Source of the DNA: Saccharothrix sp. HUAS TT1
Lineage (GTDB): Bacteria; Actinomycetota; Actinomycetes; Mycobacteriales; Pseudonocardiaceae
Direction: 5' to 3'
Assembly (NCBI RefSeq): GCF_040744945.1
Contig: NZ_CP160453.1
Span: 7,378,001-7,442,000, forward strand
DNA length: 64,000 nucleotides
Under the pieces are notes generated by a model. It did no database searches. It was not told where the DNA came from and worked only from the letters and a program-made list of their open reading frames with translations. The position numbers were made by a program, and so were the translations under genes. Positions 45,279 to 54,284 of the stretch are shown one piece after another; the stretch's first letter is position 1, and the number at the start of each line of letters is the position of its first letter.

Positions 45279-45314
45279 GCGTTCCCGGCGGATCGCGGTG
45301 TCCGCCGGGAACGC
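45279..45314. terminator. Bidirectional terminator
   Basis: Perfect 14-bp stem GCGTTCCCGGCGGA with its complement around an 8-base loop, between the convergent SIS gene (stop 45272) and ABC ATPase gene (stop 45343). Confidence 0.88.
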
Positions 45315-45342
45315 GCCGGGTCAGTCCCGGTTCAGTCCCGGT

Positions 45343-46470
45343 TCAGTCCCGGGTCAGCAGGTAGGCCCGGTCGGGGTCGACGGTCACGGTGACGTTCGTG
45401 CCCTCGGCCAGCGCCGTCGACGGGTCCGTGCCGGACTCGGTCACCGTGATCGTGCCGCCGTGCGTCTCCACCTCGTAGTCGGTGGTCGGCCCGCGGAACG
45501 TGGCGCGCAGGACGACGCCGATGCCGGTCCCGCCGTCCGTCACCGCGGCCAGCCCCATCGTCTCCGGCCGCACCATCAGGTAGACGCGGTCGGCGCCCGC
45601 CGCGACGCCGGGGTGCGCGGCGACGGTCAGCTCCTGGCCGAGCGCGGTGACGGTGGCGCGGGACCCGGCGACGTGCCGCGGCACCGCCTCGATGAAGTTC
45701 GCCCGGCCGATGAAGTCCGCGACGAACACGCTGGCCGGCCGGGCGTAGACCTCGCCGGGCGTCGCCACCTGCGCCACCTCGCCCCGGTCCATCACCACGA
45801 TCCGGTCGGACATGCTCATCGCCTCGTCCTGGTCGTGCGTGACGTAGATGCTGGTGATGCCGAACATCCGCTGGATGCGCCTGATCTCGGCCCGCATCGA
45901 GTCGCGCAGCCTGGCGTCCAGGTTGGACAGCGGCTCGTCGAACAGCAGCACCTTCGGCTGCACGACCAGGGCGCGCGCCAGCGCGACGCGCTGCTGCTGG
46001 CCGCCGGACAGCTCGTGCGGGCCGCGGTCCTCCAGCCCGACGAGGTTCATGCTGGTGATCGCCACGCTCATGGCGCCGGCGATCTCGTCGCGGGGCAGCC
46101 GGCGCAGCCGCAGCCCGTAGGCGATGTTCTCCGCCACGGTCAGGTGCGGGAACAGCGCGTAGCTCTGGAACACCATCGCCATCGGCCGCCGCTGCGGCGG
46201 CAGGTCGTCGATGACCCGGCCGTCGAGCAGGACTCGACCGCTGGTGGCGTCCTCGAAGCCCGCCACCATGCGCAGGGTCGTGGTCTTGCCGCAGCCGGAC
46301 GGTCCCAGCAGGGTGATGAACTCGCCCGGCCGGACGTCCAGCGAGACGCCGTCGACCGCGGTCACCGAGCCGGACCGGCCGGTGAACCGCTTGGTGAGGG
46401 CGTCGAGCCGGAGGTGCCCGGTCTCGGCTCCGCGCGGTGGCGTGCCGGGCAGTTCGAGCGCGGTGGTCAT
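45343..46470 (-). CDS. ABC importer ATPase (ferric/phosphonate/polyamine type)
   Basis: 375 aa from ATG 46470, overlapping the permease stop as ATGA. Walker A is G-P-S-G-C-G-K-T-T (about 55-63), with Q-loop F-Q-S-Y-A-L-F-P-H, signature L-S-G-G-Q-Q-Q-R-V-A-L-A-R and L-L-F-D-E-P-L-S-N-L-D-A. A TOBE-like domain fills about residues 285-375, as in PotA/FbpC/PhnT-type importers. It is the last gene of a three-gene operon (binding lipoprotein, fused permease, ATPase). Confidence 0.92.
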   Translation of the reverse strand: MTTALELPGTPPRGAETGHLRLDALTKRFTGRSGSVTAVDGVSLDVRPGEFITLLGPSGCGKTTTLRMVAGFEDATSGRVLLDGRVIDDLPPQRRPMAMVFQSYALFPHLTVAENIAYGLRLRRLPRDEIAGAMSVAITSMNLVGLEDRGPHELSGGQQQRVALARALVVQPKVLLFDEPLSNLDARLRDSMRAEIRRIQRMFGITSIYVTHDQDEAMSMSDRIVVMDRGEVAQVATPGEVYARPASVFVADFIGRANFIEAVPRHVAGSRATVTALGQELTVAAHPGVAAGADRVYLMVRPETMGLAAVTDGGTGIGVVLRATFRGPTTDYEVETHGGTITVTESGTDPSTALAEGTNVTVTVDPDRAYLLTRD

Positions 46471-48203
46471 GGGGTCGCACGCCTTTCGGACTTGGCGGTG
46501 CGCTGCAGCGAGGCGCCCGCGCCGACGAGGACTCGGATGAGGGCGAAGGCGGCCAGCACGATCGCGGTCAGCACGGTGCAGTAGGCGAACGCCACCCCGT
46601 ACCGACCGCTGCCCGCCGCGCTCAGCACCTGGTTCGTGATGATCTTCGTGCCGGGGGTGGCCAGCAGCACGATGGTCGAGATCGACGTCATGCTCCGGGC
46701 GAAGCTGTAGCTGAACCCGGTCAGCAGCGCCGGTCGGATCAGCGGCAGCGTCACCCGGCGGAACGTCTGCAGCGGGCTCGCGCCCAGGTCCATCGACGCC
46801 TGCTCGACGTGGGGGTGCAGCTGGGACAGCCCGGCCACCGCCGTGCGCTGCCCCGCCGGGATGCTGCGGACGACGTACGCCAGGACGACGGCCACCGCGC
46901 CGCCGGCGAGCGCGCTGCCGCCGACCAGGCTCGGGAACACCGGCACCGGGCCGAGGTAGCGGTCCGGCCGGTAGGCCAGCACGAACCCGATGCCGAGCAC
47001 GGTGCCCGGCACGGCGACGCCCAGCGTGCCGCCGAGGTCGAGCAGCCAGGCGGTGTGCCGCAGGTGCCGCACCACGAGCCAGGCGACGACCAGCCCCACG
47101 GCGCCGGCGATCGGCGTGGCGACGGCGGCGAACGCGAGGGTGTCGAGCACCGCCTCCAGCCCCACCCCGAGCAGCACCTCTTCCAGGTGCGCCGAAGTGA
47201 GGGTGTTGTCCACGCCGAACACGCGCGTCACCGACCCGACGAGCATCGTCCCGTACAGGCTGACGATCACGGCGGCAGCGGCCAGCGCCAGGCCGTAGAG
47301 CGGCCAGCGGGCCCAGCCCCTGATCAGGTGGACGCTGCCGGACGGCCGGCCGGTGATGGTGACGCGCGTCCGGCGGCTGAGCCACGCCCGCTGGCCGAAG
47401 TACACGGCCAGCGACGGGACCAGCAGGATCACGCAGTACACGGCGGCGCTGGTGAGGTCGTACTCGCCGGCGACCGCCAGGTAGGCGCGGCCGGCGAGCA
47501 CGGTGTAGTCGCCGCCGAGCACCAGCGGGTTGGCCAGGTCGGCGATCGCCTCGACGAACAGCAGCAGGAACGGCGCGACCAGGCCGGGCGCGAGCAGCGG
47601 CAGGATCACCGTGCGCAGGACCTTCCAGCGGCTCGCGCCCAGGTTCATCGCGGCCTCCTCCAGCGCCGGGTCCATGCCGCGCAGCATGCCGAGCAACCCG
47701 ATGTACGCCACCGGGAACAGCGACAGCGACAGCACGAACACCAGGCCGTCGAGGCCGTAGATGTCGTACTCGACGCCGAACAGGCCGTGGCTGATGACGC
47801 CGCGCCTGCCGTACAGCACGACCGTGGCGGTGGCGACCGCGAACGGCGGGCTCACGATCGGCACCAGCGCGATGACGTGCAGCACCCGCTTGCCCGGGAC
47901 GTCCAGTCGCGCTTGGACGAACGCGAACAGGAAGCCGAGCGCGGTGCCGCAGACGCCGACCAGGACGCCGAGCACCAGCGTGTTGCGGAGGGTGCCGAGG
48001 CCGACGGAGGAGGTGAAGACCTCCACGTAGCGGGGCAGCGCCTCGGGTGCGAAGGCGGCGGCCAGCACCGCGACGAGCGGGACGACCGCGCCGACCGCCA
48101 CCACCACCGCGCTGACGACGACCAGCGCCCGGATGCCCGGGTCGAGGCGGCGGCGCGGGCGGGACGCCGCCGGCGCGTCGTCGGACGATCGCGCCCCCGT
48201 CAC
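46467..48203 (-). CDS. ABC importer permease, fused double domain
   Basis: 578 aa from GTG 48203, overlapping the binding-protein stop as GTGA. About twelve membrane helices form two homologous permease halves. Each has an EAA-type coupling loop: E-E-A-A-M-N-L-G-A-S-R-W-K-V-L and E-Q-A-S-M-D-L-G-A-S-P-L-Q-T-F. Fused permeases of this size are typical of Fe3+ (SfuB/AfuB) and 2-aminoethylphosphonate-type uptake systems. With one ATPase dimer this single polypeptide provides the whole channel. Confidence 0.92.
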   Translation of the reverse strand: MTGARSSDDAPAASRPRRRLDPGIRALVVVSAVVVAVGAVVPLVAVLAAAFAPEALPRYVEVFTSSVGLGTLRNTLVLGVLVGVCGTALGFLFAFVQARLDVPGKRVLHVIALVPIVSPPFAVATATVVLYGRRGVISHGLFGVEYDIYGLDGLVFVLSLSLFPVAYIGLLGMLRGMDPALEEAAMNLGASRWKVLRTVILPLLAPGLVAPFLLLFVEAIADLANPLVLGGDYTVLAGRAYLAVAGEYDLTSAAVYCVILLVPSLAVYFGQRAWLSRRTRVTITGRPSGSVHLIRGWARWPLYGLALAAAAVIVSLYGTMLVGSVTRVFGVDNTLTSAHLEEVLLGVGLEAVLDTLAFAAVATPIAGAVGLVVAWLVVRHLRHTAWLLDLGGTLGVAVPGTVLGIGFVLAYRPDRYLGPVPVFPSLVGGSALAGGAVAVVLAYVVRSIPAGQRTAVAGLSQLHPHVEQASMDLGASPLQTFRRVTLPLIRPALLTGFSYSFARSMTSISTIVLLATPGTKIITNQVLSAAGSGRYGVAFAYCTVLTAIVLAAFALIRVLVGAGASLQRTAKSERRATP

Positions 48204-49240
48204 TTCGGCGCCCTGGCGATCTCGACGTCGAACCGCTTGTTCAGCGCGGACTTCGCCTCGCCGGCCGCGACGGGGTCGTAGTCCACCAGCGCGATGCCCG
48301 CCAGGTCCGCCACCTTGTCGGGCTTCTCGGCGTCCGGGTGGGTCGGGAACTGGTACGACTTGGCGGTGGGACCGATCTCCTGCGCCTCGGCGGTCAGCGC
48401 CCAGTCGACGAACTTCCGCGCGGAGACCGGGTTCCCCGCTCCCCGGACCAGCGCGACACCGCCGGTCTCGTACCCGGTGCCCTCGGCCGGGAAGCTCACC
48501 CGCAGGTCCGGGAAGCCCGCCTCCGCGGTGGCGACGCAGTCGTGGGAGAACAGGACGCCGACCGCCACCTCGCCGCGGGCCGTCATCTGCGCGGGCGCCG
48601 AACCGGACTTGGTGTACTGCAGGACGTTCGGGTGCAGCCGCCGCATGTAGTCCAGGGCCTCGTCCTGGTCGCCGCCCGCCAGGACGACCTGCGTCCACAG
48701 CGCGGTGTACGCGGTGCCCGAGGTGGACGGGTGCGCGATGCCGATGTCCTCGGCCAGCCTCGGGTCGAGCAGGTCGGCCCAGGACCGCGGGGCGGTCAAC
48801 CCCTTCTCCGCCAGCAGTTCGGCGTTGTGGCAGAACCCGAGCACGCCGACGTAGACGCCGGTCCAGAGGCCGGTCGGGTCCTTGTGCTCGGCCGGGATCG
48901 CGCTCGCGTTCGGCGACCGGTAGGGCTCGATCAGCCCGGCGCCGCCCGCGGCGGCGTAACCGTCGGCCGGCCCGCCGTACCAGACGTCGAACTCCGCGTC
49001 GTCCTGGCCCGCCTTGATCCGGGCCAGCGCCTCGCCGCTGGACAGCCGCACGAAGTCGGCCTCGACACCGGTGGTCTCGCTGAACCGCGCGGTGGTGGCG
49101 GCGCACCACTCCTCGGTCGCGCCGCACACCACGTGCACGACACCGCCGTCCTCGCCACCGCCGCTGTCACCCCGTGCGCAACCGGCGGCCACCACCGCCA
49201 GCACGGCTAACGCCCCCAGTGCTCTCTTCCCCGTTCTCAC
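48200..49240 (-). CDS. ABC importer substrate-binding lipoprotein (ferric/phosphonate family)
   Basis: 346 aa. GTG 49240 is preferred over GTG 49249 because GGAGG lies 8 bp upstream. A lipoprotein signal ends V-V-A-A-G-C21. The mature protein has the class F/iron-type binding fold: F-S-E-T-T-G-V-E-A-D-F-V, E-F-D-V-W-Y-G-G-P-A-D-G, P-R-S-W-A-D-L-L-D-P-R and A-H-P-S-T-S-G-T-A-Y. Tyrosines usually used for Fe3+ binding are not arranged clearly, so phosphonate, phosphoglycerate or another oxyanion is as likely. A two-component system lies 140 bp upstream on the same strand and may control the operon. Confidence 0.88.
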   Translation of the reverse strand: MRTGKRALGALAVLAVVAAGCARGDSGGGEDGGVVHVVCGATEEWCAATTARFSETTGVEADFVRLSSGEALARIKAGQDDAEFDVWYGGPADGYAAAGGAGLIEPYRSPNASAIPAEHKDPTGLWTGVYVGVLGFCHNAELLAEKGLTAPRSWADLLDPRLAEDIGIAHPSTSGTAYTALWTQVVLAGGDQDEALDYMRRLHPNVLQYTKSGSAPAQMTARGEVAVGVLFSHDCVATAEAGFPDLRVSFPAEGTGYETGGVALVRGAGNPVSARKFVDWALTAEAQEIGPTAKSYQFPTHPDAEKPDKVADLAGIALVDYDPVAAGEAKSALNKRFDVEIARAPK

Positions 49241-49380
49241 GACTGCCACCTCCGCGTTGAGCGCTCTGCCGAGCGACGTGCGGCCAGGCTAGGGCGGCGG
49301 GAACCGCCGTCCGGTGATGGCGAGGTGAGCGTTGGTGACACCCCTGTCACCGGGGAGCCCGGCGCGGTCGGCGCGGTCGG

Positions 49381-50097
49381 TCACGCGTCGGCCGCCAGAT
49401 CCGGCATCAGGTAGCCGACACCGCGCAGCGTGCGGATGTAGGCCGTGCCGCCCGGCGCCTCGGCCAGCCGGGACCGCAGCCGGTAGATGGTCGACTTGAC
49501 GACGTCCCGGCCGCCGAGCAGGTCCGCCGTGCCCCACACCTCGCGCAGCAGGTCCTGCCACGACTGGGGCACGCCGCGCCGGGCCGCCAGGTGGGTGAGC
49601 AGCTTGAACTCGGTGAACGGCAGGTCGAGCCGGTGCCCGGCGAGCGTCGCCGTCCGGGTGGCCGGGTCCACGACCAGCTCGCCGACCCTGATCCCGGCGC
49701 CCGCGCCGTGCCTGCGGCGCACCAGCGCCTGCGCCCGCAACGCCACCTCGCGGGGGTGGAACGGCTTGGTCACGTAGTCGTCGGCGCCGTGCTCCAGCCC
49801 GGTGATGACGTCGTCGTGCTGCGACAGGGCGGTGAGCAGCATGATCGGCACCTCGGACCGCGCCCTGATCCGCCGGCACAGCGCCAGCCCGTCCAGCGCG
49901 GGCATCAGCACGTCCAGCACGACCAGGTCGATCGCCCGCGACCGGAGCAGGTTCAACGCCGTCGCGCCGTCGTTCGCGGTCAGCACGGTGAACCCCTGGG
50001 TGCGCAGGGCGAACTCGATGATGATCGTCATCTGCGGCTCGTCGTCGACCACCAGCGCCGTCGGCCCGGCCGACCCCGCCTCGACCGGGCCGGTCAC
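49381..50097 (-). CDS. OmpR-family response regulator
   Basis: 238 aa from GTG 50097, overlapping the kinase stop as GTGA. The receiver has D-D-E, phosphoacceptor D62 (V-V-L-D-V-L-M-P) and Y-V-T-K-P-F. The C-terminal winged helix is OmpR/PhoB type: L-D-L-P-F-T-E-F-K-L-L-T-H-L, S-T-I-Y-R-L-R-S-R-L and T-L-R-G-V-G-Y-L-M. It lies directly upstream of the importer operon, so it may sense or respond to the transported nutrient; this is inferred from position. Confidence 0.92.
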   Translation of the reverse strand: MTGPVEAGSAGPTALVVDDEPQMTIIIEFALRTQGFTVLTANDGATALNLLRSRAIDLVVLDVLMPALDGLALCRRIRARSEVPIMLLTALSQHDDVITGLEHGADDYVTKPFHPREVALRAQALVRRRHGAGAGIRVGELVVDPATRTATLAGHRLDLPFTEFKLLTHLAARRGVPQSWQDLLREVWGTADLLGGRDVVKSTIYRLRSRLAEAPGGTAYIRTLRGVGYLMPDLAADA

Positions 50098-50900
50098 GGG
50101 TTGCCCGGCAGGGTGAAGAGGAACGTCGTGCCCCTGGTCGAGGCGGTGTGCACCATGATCCTGCCTCCGTGCAGCTCCACGATGGTCTTGGTGATGACGA
50201 GACCGAGCCCGGTCCCGTCCGCGAGCGGCCGCCCGGTGGCGAAGCGGTGGAACAGCCTGCCCCGCTCGGGTGGCGTCATCCCGGCGCCGTCGTCGGTGAC
50301 GTACACGGCGACACCGGTGTCGATCACCATGACCCGCACGTCGACGTGGCCGCCCGTGGTGGTGAACCGGCTCGCGTTCGACAGCAGGTTGGTCATGGCC
50401 TGGGTGAGCAGGATCGGGTCCGCCGGGATGAGCGGCGTGGCCTGCGGCACGTCCAGGCTGATCCGCTGCCCGCGCTGCGCGGCCAGGGGCCGCATCGCGG
50501 TGACGACGTCGCGGACGACCGTCGAGACGTCCACCCGTTCCGGTCGGGCGGTGAACAGCCCGGCTTCGATCTTCGCCTGCAGCAGCAGGCTCTCGCACAG
50601 CGCGATCACCTGCGTCGACTGGTGGTCCACCACCTGGAGGAAGCGCTCCTGCTCGGTGGTCAGCGGACCGGGCGTGCCCTCGCGCAGCAGGTCGACCGCG
50701 CCCTTGACCATGCTCAGCGGCGTGCGCAGCTCGTGGCTCAGCGCCGTCACCTGCTCCGCCCGCCGTTCCACCAGCTGCTCCAGCTGGGCCAGCTGCGCGA
50801 CCCGGGCGCCCGCCGCCCGTCGCATCAGGACGCCGGTCAGCAGGGCGCCGACGGACCCGCCGCCCAGCGCCGCCACCAGCGACCACCAGCCGGCGTCCAC
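50094..50900 (-). CDS. Sensor histidine kinase with one membrane helix
   Basis: 268 aa from GTG 50900, with a purine-rich GGAGGGGGACGGG upstream; longer in-frame readings lack such a site. A single N-terminal helix (about 4-25) is followed by a short coil and the HisKA domain (H56 in A-L-S-H-E-L-R-T-P-L-S). The HATPase domain has N-L-L-S-N-A-S-R-F, D-D-G-A-G-M and G-T-G-L-G-L-V-I-T-K. It lacks a periplasmic sensor domain, so it probably detects a signal through the membrane or a partner protein. Co-translated with the regulator. Confidence 0.9.
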   Translation of the reverse strand: MDAGWWSLVAALGGGSVGALLTGVLMRRAAGARVAQLAQLEQLVERRAEQVTALSHELRTPLSMVKGAVDLLREGTPGPLTTEQERFLQVVDHQSTQVIALCESLLLQAKIEAGLFTARPERVDVSTVVRDVVTAMRPLAAQRGQRISLDVPQATPLIPADPILLTQAMTNLLSNASRFTTTGGHVDVRVMVIDTGVAVYVTDDGAGMTPPERGRLFHRFATGRPLADGTGLGLVITKTIVELHGGRIMVHTASTRGTTFLFTLPGNP

Positions 50901-51081
50901 CCCGTCCCCCTCCACCGTCGAACCCCGGCGGGCCCGACGTGGGACCCGCCGGGTCCGACGGTGCCAGATCCGGTCGCCGGTGGTGGCCGGAACGGCCGGG
51001 CCACCACCCGTCCGGATCAGCTCACCTCCGGCGCTGGTCGGGCCGGCGACCACCGATCGCCCGATCCGGCCGGGAGGAGGC

Positions 51082-51993
51082 TCAGACGAGGTGCTGGAAG
51101 CGGTCCGAGGCGGCGGTGAGGGCGTCCACGCAGGCGCGGATCGCGCCGCGGTCGACGTCCTCGGACCGGACCACGGCGTGGATGGTGCGGTTGAGCGCGG
51201 GGCGGGTGGCCAGCACGCGCACGCCGTCGGGCACCGAGTCGCGGCCGAGCCGGGGCACGACCGCCGCGCCCACGTTGCCCGCGACGAGGGCCAGCTGCGT
51301 CGGGTAGTTGCCGATGGCGCAGGTGATCCGGGGCTCCACGCCGTGCCGGCGCAGCACGTGCAGCAGCCAGTCGAGGCAGCCGGAGCCCGCGCTCCAGCCG
51401 ATCCACGGGATGTCGTCCACCTCGGCCAGGTCCACGACCTTGCGGTGCGCCAACCGGTGCGACGCGGGCAGCACCAGGTCGGCCACGTCGTGCAGCAGCG
51501 TCGTGCGGGACGTGCCGGGCGGCACGGCCACCGGCCGGTGCTCCCAGCTCTCCAGCACCGCCACGTCGAGGCCGCCCGCCACGATCCGCGGCAGGGTGTC
51601 CTCGGCCTCGCCCTCCTCCAGGGTGACCGCCAGGCCGGGGTGCCGGTCGCGCAGCAGCGCCAGCGCCGGCGGCAGCAGGGCGTGCACGGTCGTGGGGATG
51701 GCGCCGACGCGCACCGTGCCGGTGACGTCCTCGCGCAGCAGCTCCAGGTCGGCGCGGGCCTGCTCGACCTGGGCGAGGACGAGCGCGGCGTGCCGGGCCA
51801 GCACGTGCCCCGCCGTGGTCAGGCGGACGGTGCGGCCGTGCGGCTCCAGCAGGTGCTGCCCGGCCTCCCGCTCCAGCTTCGCGAGCTGCTGGGAGACGCC
51901 GGACGGGGTCAGGTGCAGCGCGGTGGCCGCCGCGGCGACCGTCCCGTGCGTCGCCACGGCGTGCAGCGCGCGCAGCCGCTCCAGCCCGAACAC
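51082..51993 (-). CDS. LysR-family regulator
   Basis: 303 aa. The N-terminal LysR HTH reads L-R-A-L-H-A-V-A-T-H-G-T-V-A-A-A-A-T-A-L, then S-G-V-S-Q-Q-L-A-K-L-E-R-E-A-G. The effector domain follows (about 90-300; V-G-A-I-P-T-T-V, L-A-V-L-E-S). It is divergent from the EamA transporter gene, with a 73-bp gap, so it likely controls that gene and itself. This is the usual LysR-divergent arrangement; the ligand is unknown. Confidence 0.92.
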   Translation of the reverse strand: MFGLERLRALHAVATHGTVAAAATALHLTPSGVSQQLAKLEREAGQHLLEPHGRTVRLTTAGHVLARHAALVLAQVEQARADLELLREDVTGTVRVGAIPTTVHALLPPALALLRDRHPGLAVTLEEGEAEDTLPRIVAGGLDVAVLESWEHRPVAVPPGTSRTTLLHDVADLVLPASHRLAHRKVVDLAEVDDIPWIGWSAGSGCLDWLLHVLRRHGVEPRITCAIGNYPTQLALVAGNVGAAVVPRLGRDSVPDGVRVLATRPALNRTIHAVVRSEDVDRGAIRACVDALTAASDRFQHLV

Positions 51994-52066
51994 GGAAGCA
52001 ATGCTACCGGGTTCCGTGCAGGAAGAATCGCTGGTCCTTCACGGTCCGATCGCCGAGGCTGAGCGG

Positions 52067-53029
52067 GTGACCACTACCGCAGCACGCGCCGCCGTGCGCC
52101 TGCCGTCGCCGCGGCGGGCCAACCCGGTCCTGCTCGCCGCCGGTGGCAGCCTGTGCATCGCCCTGTCGTCGGTGTTCATCAAGGTGTCCGGGACCAGCGG
52201 CAGCACCAGCGCGTTCTGGCGCTGCCTGATGTCACTGCCGGTGCTGCTGGCGCTGGTGTGGTGGGAGCGCAGGCGCGGCACGGCCCGCCGCCGGGTCCTG
52301 CTGCCGCTGCTGGCCGGTGTCGGCCTCGGCGTGGACTTCGTGCTGTGGGGCGACGCCATCGGGCTCGTCGGCGCGGGCGTGGCGACGGTGATCCTGTCGG
52401 TGCAGGTGGTCATCGTGCCCGCGGTGGCGTTCCTGGTGCACGGCGAGCGGCCGTCCGGGCGGTTCCTGCTGGCGGTGCCCATGCTGCTGGGCGGCATCGT
52501 GCTGGCGGGCGGGCTCGCCGGGACGCCCGCGTTCGGCCCGGACCCGGTGCTCGGCGCGGCCCTCGCCCTCGGCGCGGGCGTCGGCTACTCCGCCTACCTG
52601 CTGATGATCCGGCACAGCACCGGCCCCGGCGCGCGGGAGCACACGCTGTGCCTGGCGACGGTGTCCGCGGGCGTGGTCGCCGTGACCATCGGCGTGCCCA
52701 CCGACCGGCTGGACCTCACGCCGGGGTGGCCCGCCCTCGGGTGGCTGCTGGCCCTGGCGCTGGTCGGCCAGGTCGTGGGCTGGATGCTGATCTCCACCGC
52801 CCTGCCCCGGCTGCCCAGCTCGACCGGCGCGACGCTGATGCTGCTGCAACCGGTGGCGGCGGTCCTGCTCGGCATCGCGCTGCTCGGCGAGCGGCCCAGC
52901 GGGGCGCAGCTGGTGGGCTGCCTCGTGGTGATCGCGTCGGTGGCGTTCGTCGGCACGGCCCGGCGGCGGACCGACGAGCACCGGACCGACCCGGGTCGAG
53001 CGACCGGGTCACGCCTCCCGCAGCCCTGA
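52067..53029 (+). CDS. EamA/DMT-family transporter
   Basis: 320 aa from GTG 52067. Ten predicted membrane helices form two EamA halves: S-L-C-I-A-L-S-S-V-F-I-K-V-S-G-T-S near the start, and W-M-L-I-S-T-A-L-P-R-L-P-S-S and Q-P-V-A-A-V-L-L-G-I-A-L in the second half. DMT proteins usually export amino acids, nucleosides or other metabolites. Control by the divergent LysR regulator is likely. The last 35 residues are a polar tail. Confidence 0.9.
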   Translation: MTTTAARAAVRLPSPRRANPVLLAAGGSLCIALSSVFIKVSGTSGSTSAFWRCLMSLPVLLALVWWERRRGTARRRVLLPLLAGVGLGVDFVLWGDAIGLVGAGVATVILSVQVVIVPAVAFLVHGERPSGRFLLAVPMLLGGIVLAGGLAGTPAFGPDPVLGAALALGAGVGYSAYLLMIRHSTGPGAREHTLCLATVSAGVVAVTIGVPTDRLDLTPGWPALGWLLALALVGQVVGWMLISTALPRLPSSTGATLMLLQPVAAVLLGIALLGERPSGAQLVGCLVVIASVAFVGTARRRTDEHRTDPGRATGSRLPQP

Positions 53030-53123
53030 CGGGCGGCCGGCTCGATCGTCAGCCACTCGTCAGGTCAACCTCCCGCGCGTCCAGCGGAGGATGGGCGTCG
53101 AGCCGAGACGAACGGGAGCAGCC

Positions 53124-53342
53124 GTGGCAGTCGAGCACCACCAGCGGGACCCCTTTTGCGACGTGGCCGTCGGAACGCTCGCCGCCGAGTTCAGCGGTCG
53201 CGTGTCGAGGCGGATCGTCCAGCAGACCGTCGCCGACGCGCGCCTCGACCTGGAGGGCCGCGTCCAACCGGAGGCACTGGCCGAGATGCTGCACCGCCTC
53301 GCCCAGCACCGGTTGGACGCCATGATCACCGGGCGCACCTGA
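53124..53342 (+). CDS. Small three-helix-bundle protein
   Basis: 72 aa from GTG 53124, with GGGAGC upstream; an earlier in-frame start at 53091 lacks a site. The sequence is V-A-V-E-H-H-Q-R-D-P-F-C-D-V-A-V-G-T-L-A, then A-E-F-S-G-R-V-S-R-R-I-V-Q-Q-T-V, helical throughout. It resembles the short three-helix-bundle dimerisation domains found alone or beside signalling proteins in actinobacteria. Function unknown. Confidence 0.65.
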   Translation: MAVEHHQRDPFCDVAVGTLAAEFSGRVSRRIVQQTVADARLDLEGRVQPEALAEMLHRLAQHRLDAMITGRT

Positions 53343-53375
53343 CGGGCCCCGCGCGGCCGACCGCGGCCCCACCGA

Positions 53376-53747
53376 TCAGCCGTCGTCCAGCAGGACTTCG
53401 GCCCAGGCGGTCGTGGTCGTGCCGCGGTCCAGCGCGCCCCACTGCTCGCTCAGCGCCTCCACCAGCAGCAGACCCGCCTTCCGCCGCCACGCCGACGACG
53501 CCCGCGGCGCCCGGTTGGTCACGCCGGCGGTCAGCACGTCGTGGTGGCGGTCCAGGACCAGCTCGATGACGTAGGGCGGCGCGCCGTGCCGGCACGCGTT
53601 GTCGTACAGCTCGCCGACGACGACACCGACCAGCACCACGTCGGAGCGCGACCGGCCGTCGAGGCAGCGGCGCAGCCAGGCCGCGACCTCGCCGACGGGC
53701 GAACCGTCGTCGTGCAGCACCAGCACGACCTCGTCGCCGTCGTCCAC
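53376..53747 (-). CDS. Small RsbW/SpoIIAB-like ATP-binding protein (second copy)
   Basis: 123 aa from GTG 53747 with GGGAGGTGC upstream. It is clearly paralogous to the 43662-44036 product: the N-terminus D-x-V-V-L-V-L, the N-box V-V-V-G-E-L-Y-D-N-A-C-R-H-G-A-P-P-Y-V, and an end A-G-L-L-L-V-E-A-L-S-E-Q-W-G. The glycine box is changed (R-K-A-G-L-L versus R-G-S-G-L-L), so ATP binding may differ. It lies next to the two Cys-less HesB-like genes, in the opposite orientation. Confidence 0.82.
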   Translation of the reverse strand: MDDGDEVVLVLHDDGSPVGEVAAWLRRCLDGRSRSDVVLVGVVVGELYDNACRHGAPPYVIELVLDRHHDVLTAGVTNRAPRASSAWRRKAGLLLVEALSEQWGALDRGTTTTAWAEVLLDDG

Positions 53748-53984
53748 AGCGCACCTCCCGCGCGCTCGTCGTGGCGCCGCGCGCATGACCGGGGATCGGG
53801 CCGGAACACCTCCCAGCCTCCCACCCCCGGACGCGGCGGAACCTGACGACCTCCTTGCGATCTCCCGCCCACCGGGCCCGATCCTGACGATCTCCTTGCG
53901 GAGCAAGGCGAAACCGGCCGAACGCGGCAGCGGGAACCTAGTGTCGGCGACGAGCAGACCCCACCGACGGAGGGAGACCGAGCG

Positions 53985-54272
53985 GTGCTGGACATCGACA
54001 CCACGGCCGCGCAAGCCATCGAAGAGCTGACCACCGCCACCGGGGCGGGCCCCGAGGGCGGGTTGCGGATCGCCACCGCCGCGCGGGAGCACGACCGCGA
54101 CTTCGACCTGTCGATCCAGCCGCACCCCGCGGCCGACGACGTGGTGGTCGCCGGCGGCGGCACGCGGGTCTTCCTGGACCCCCGCGCCGCGCAAGCCCTG
54201 TCGGACAAGGTGTTGGACGTGCGCAAGCGCTACGCGGGCCGGGTCCACTTCGGCGTCTACCCCCAAGCCTGA
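53985..54272 (+). CDS. HesB/IscA-fold protein lacking cysteines (copy 1)
   Basis: 95 aa from GTG 53985, after GGAGGGAGA. It follows the A-type carrier (HesB) pattern: L-D-I-D-T-T-A-A-Q-A-I-E-E-L at the start, G-L-R-I-A-T-A-A, then V-V-V-A-G-G-G-T-R-V-F-L-D-P-R-A-A. True A-type Fe-S carriers need three cysteines (one central, a C-x-C near the end); this protein has none, so it cannot bind an Fe-S cluster in the usual way. A structural or binding role is inferred. It is 12 bp upstream of a paralogue. Confidence 0.78.
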   Translation: MLDIDTTAAQAIEELTTATGAGPEGGLRIATAAREHDRDFDLSIQPHPAADDVVVAGGGTRVFLDPRAAQALSDKVLDVRKRYAGRVHFGVYPQA

Positions 54273-54284
54273 GAGGAACCGACG

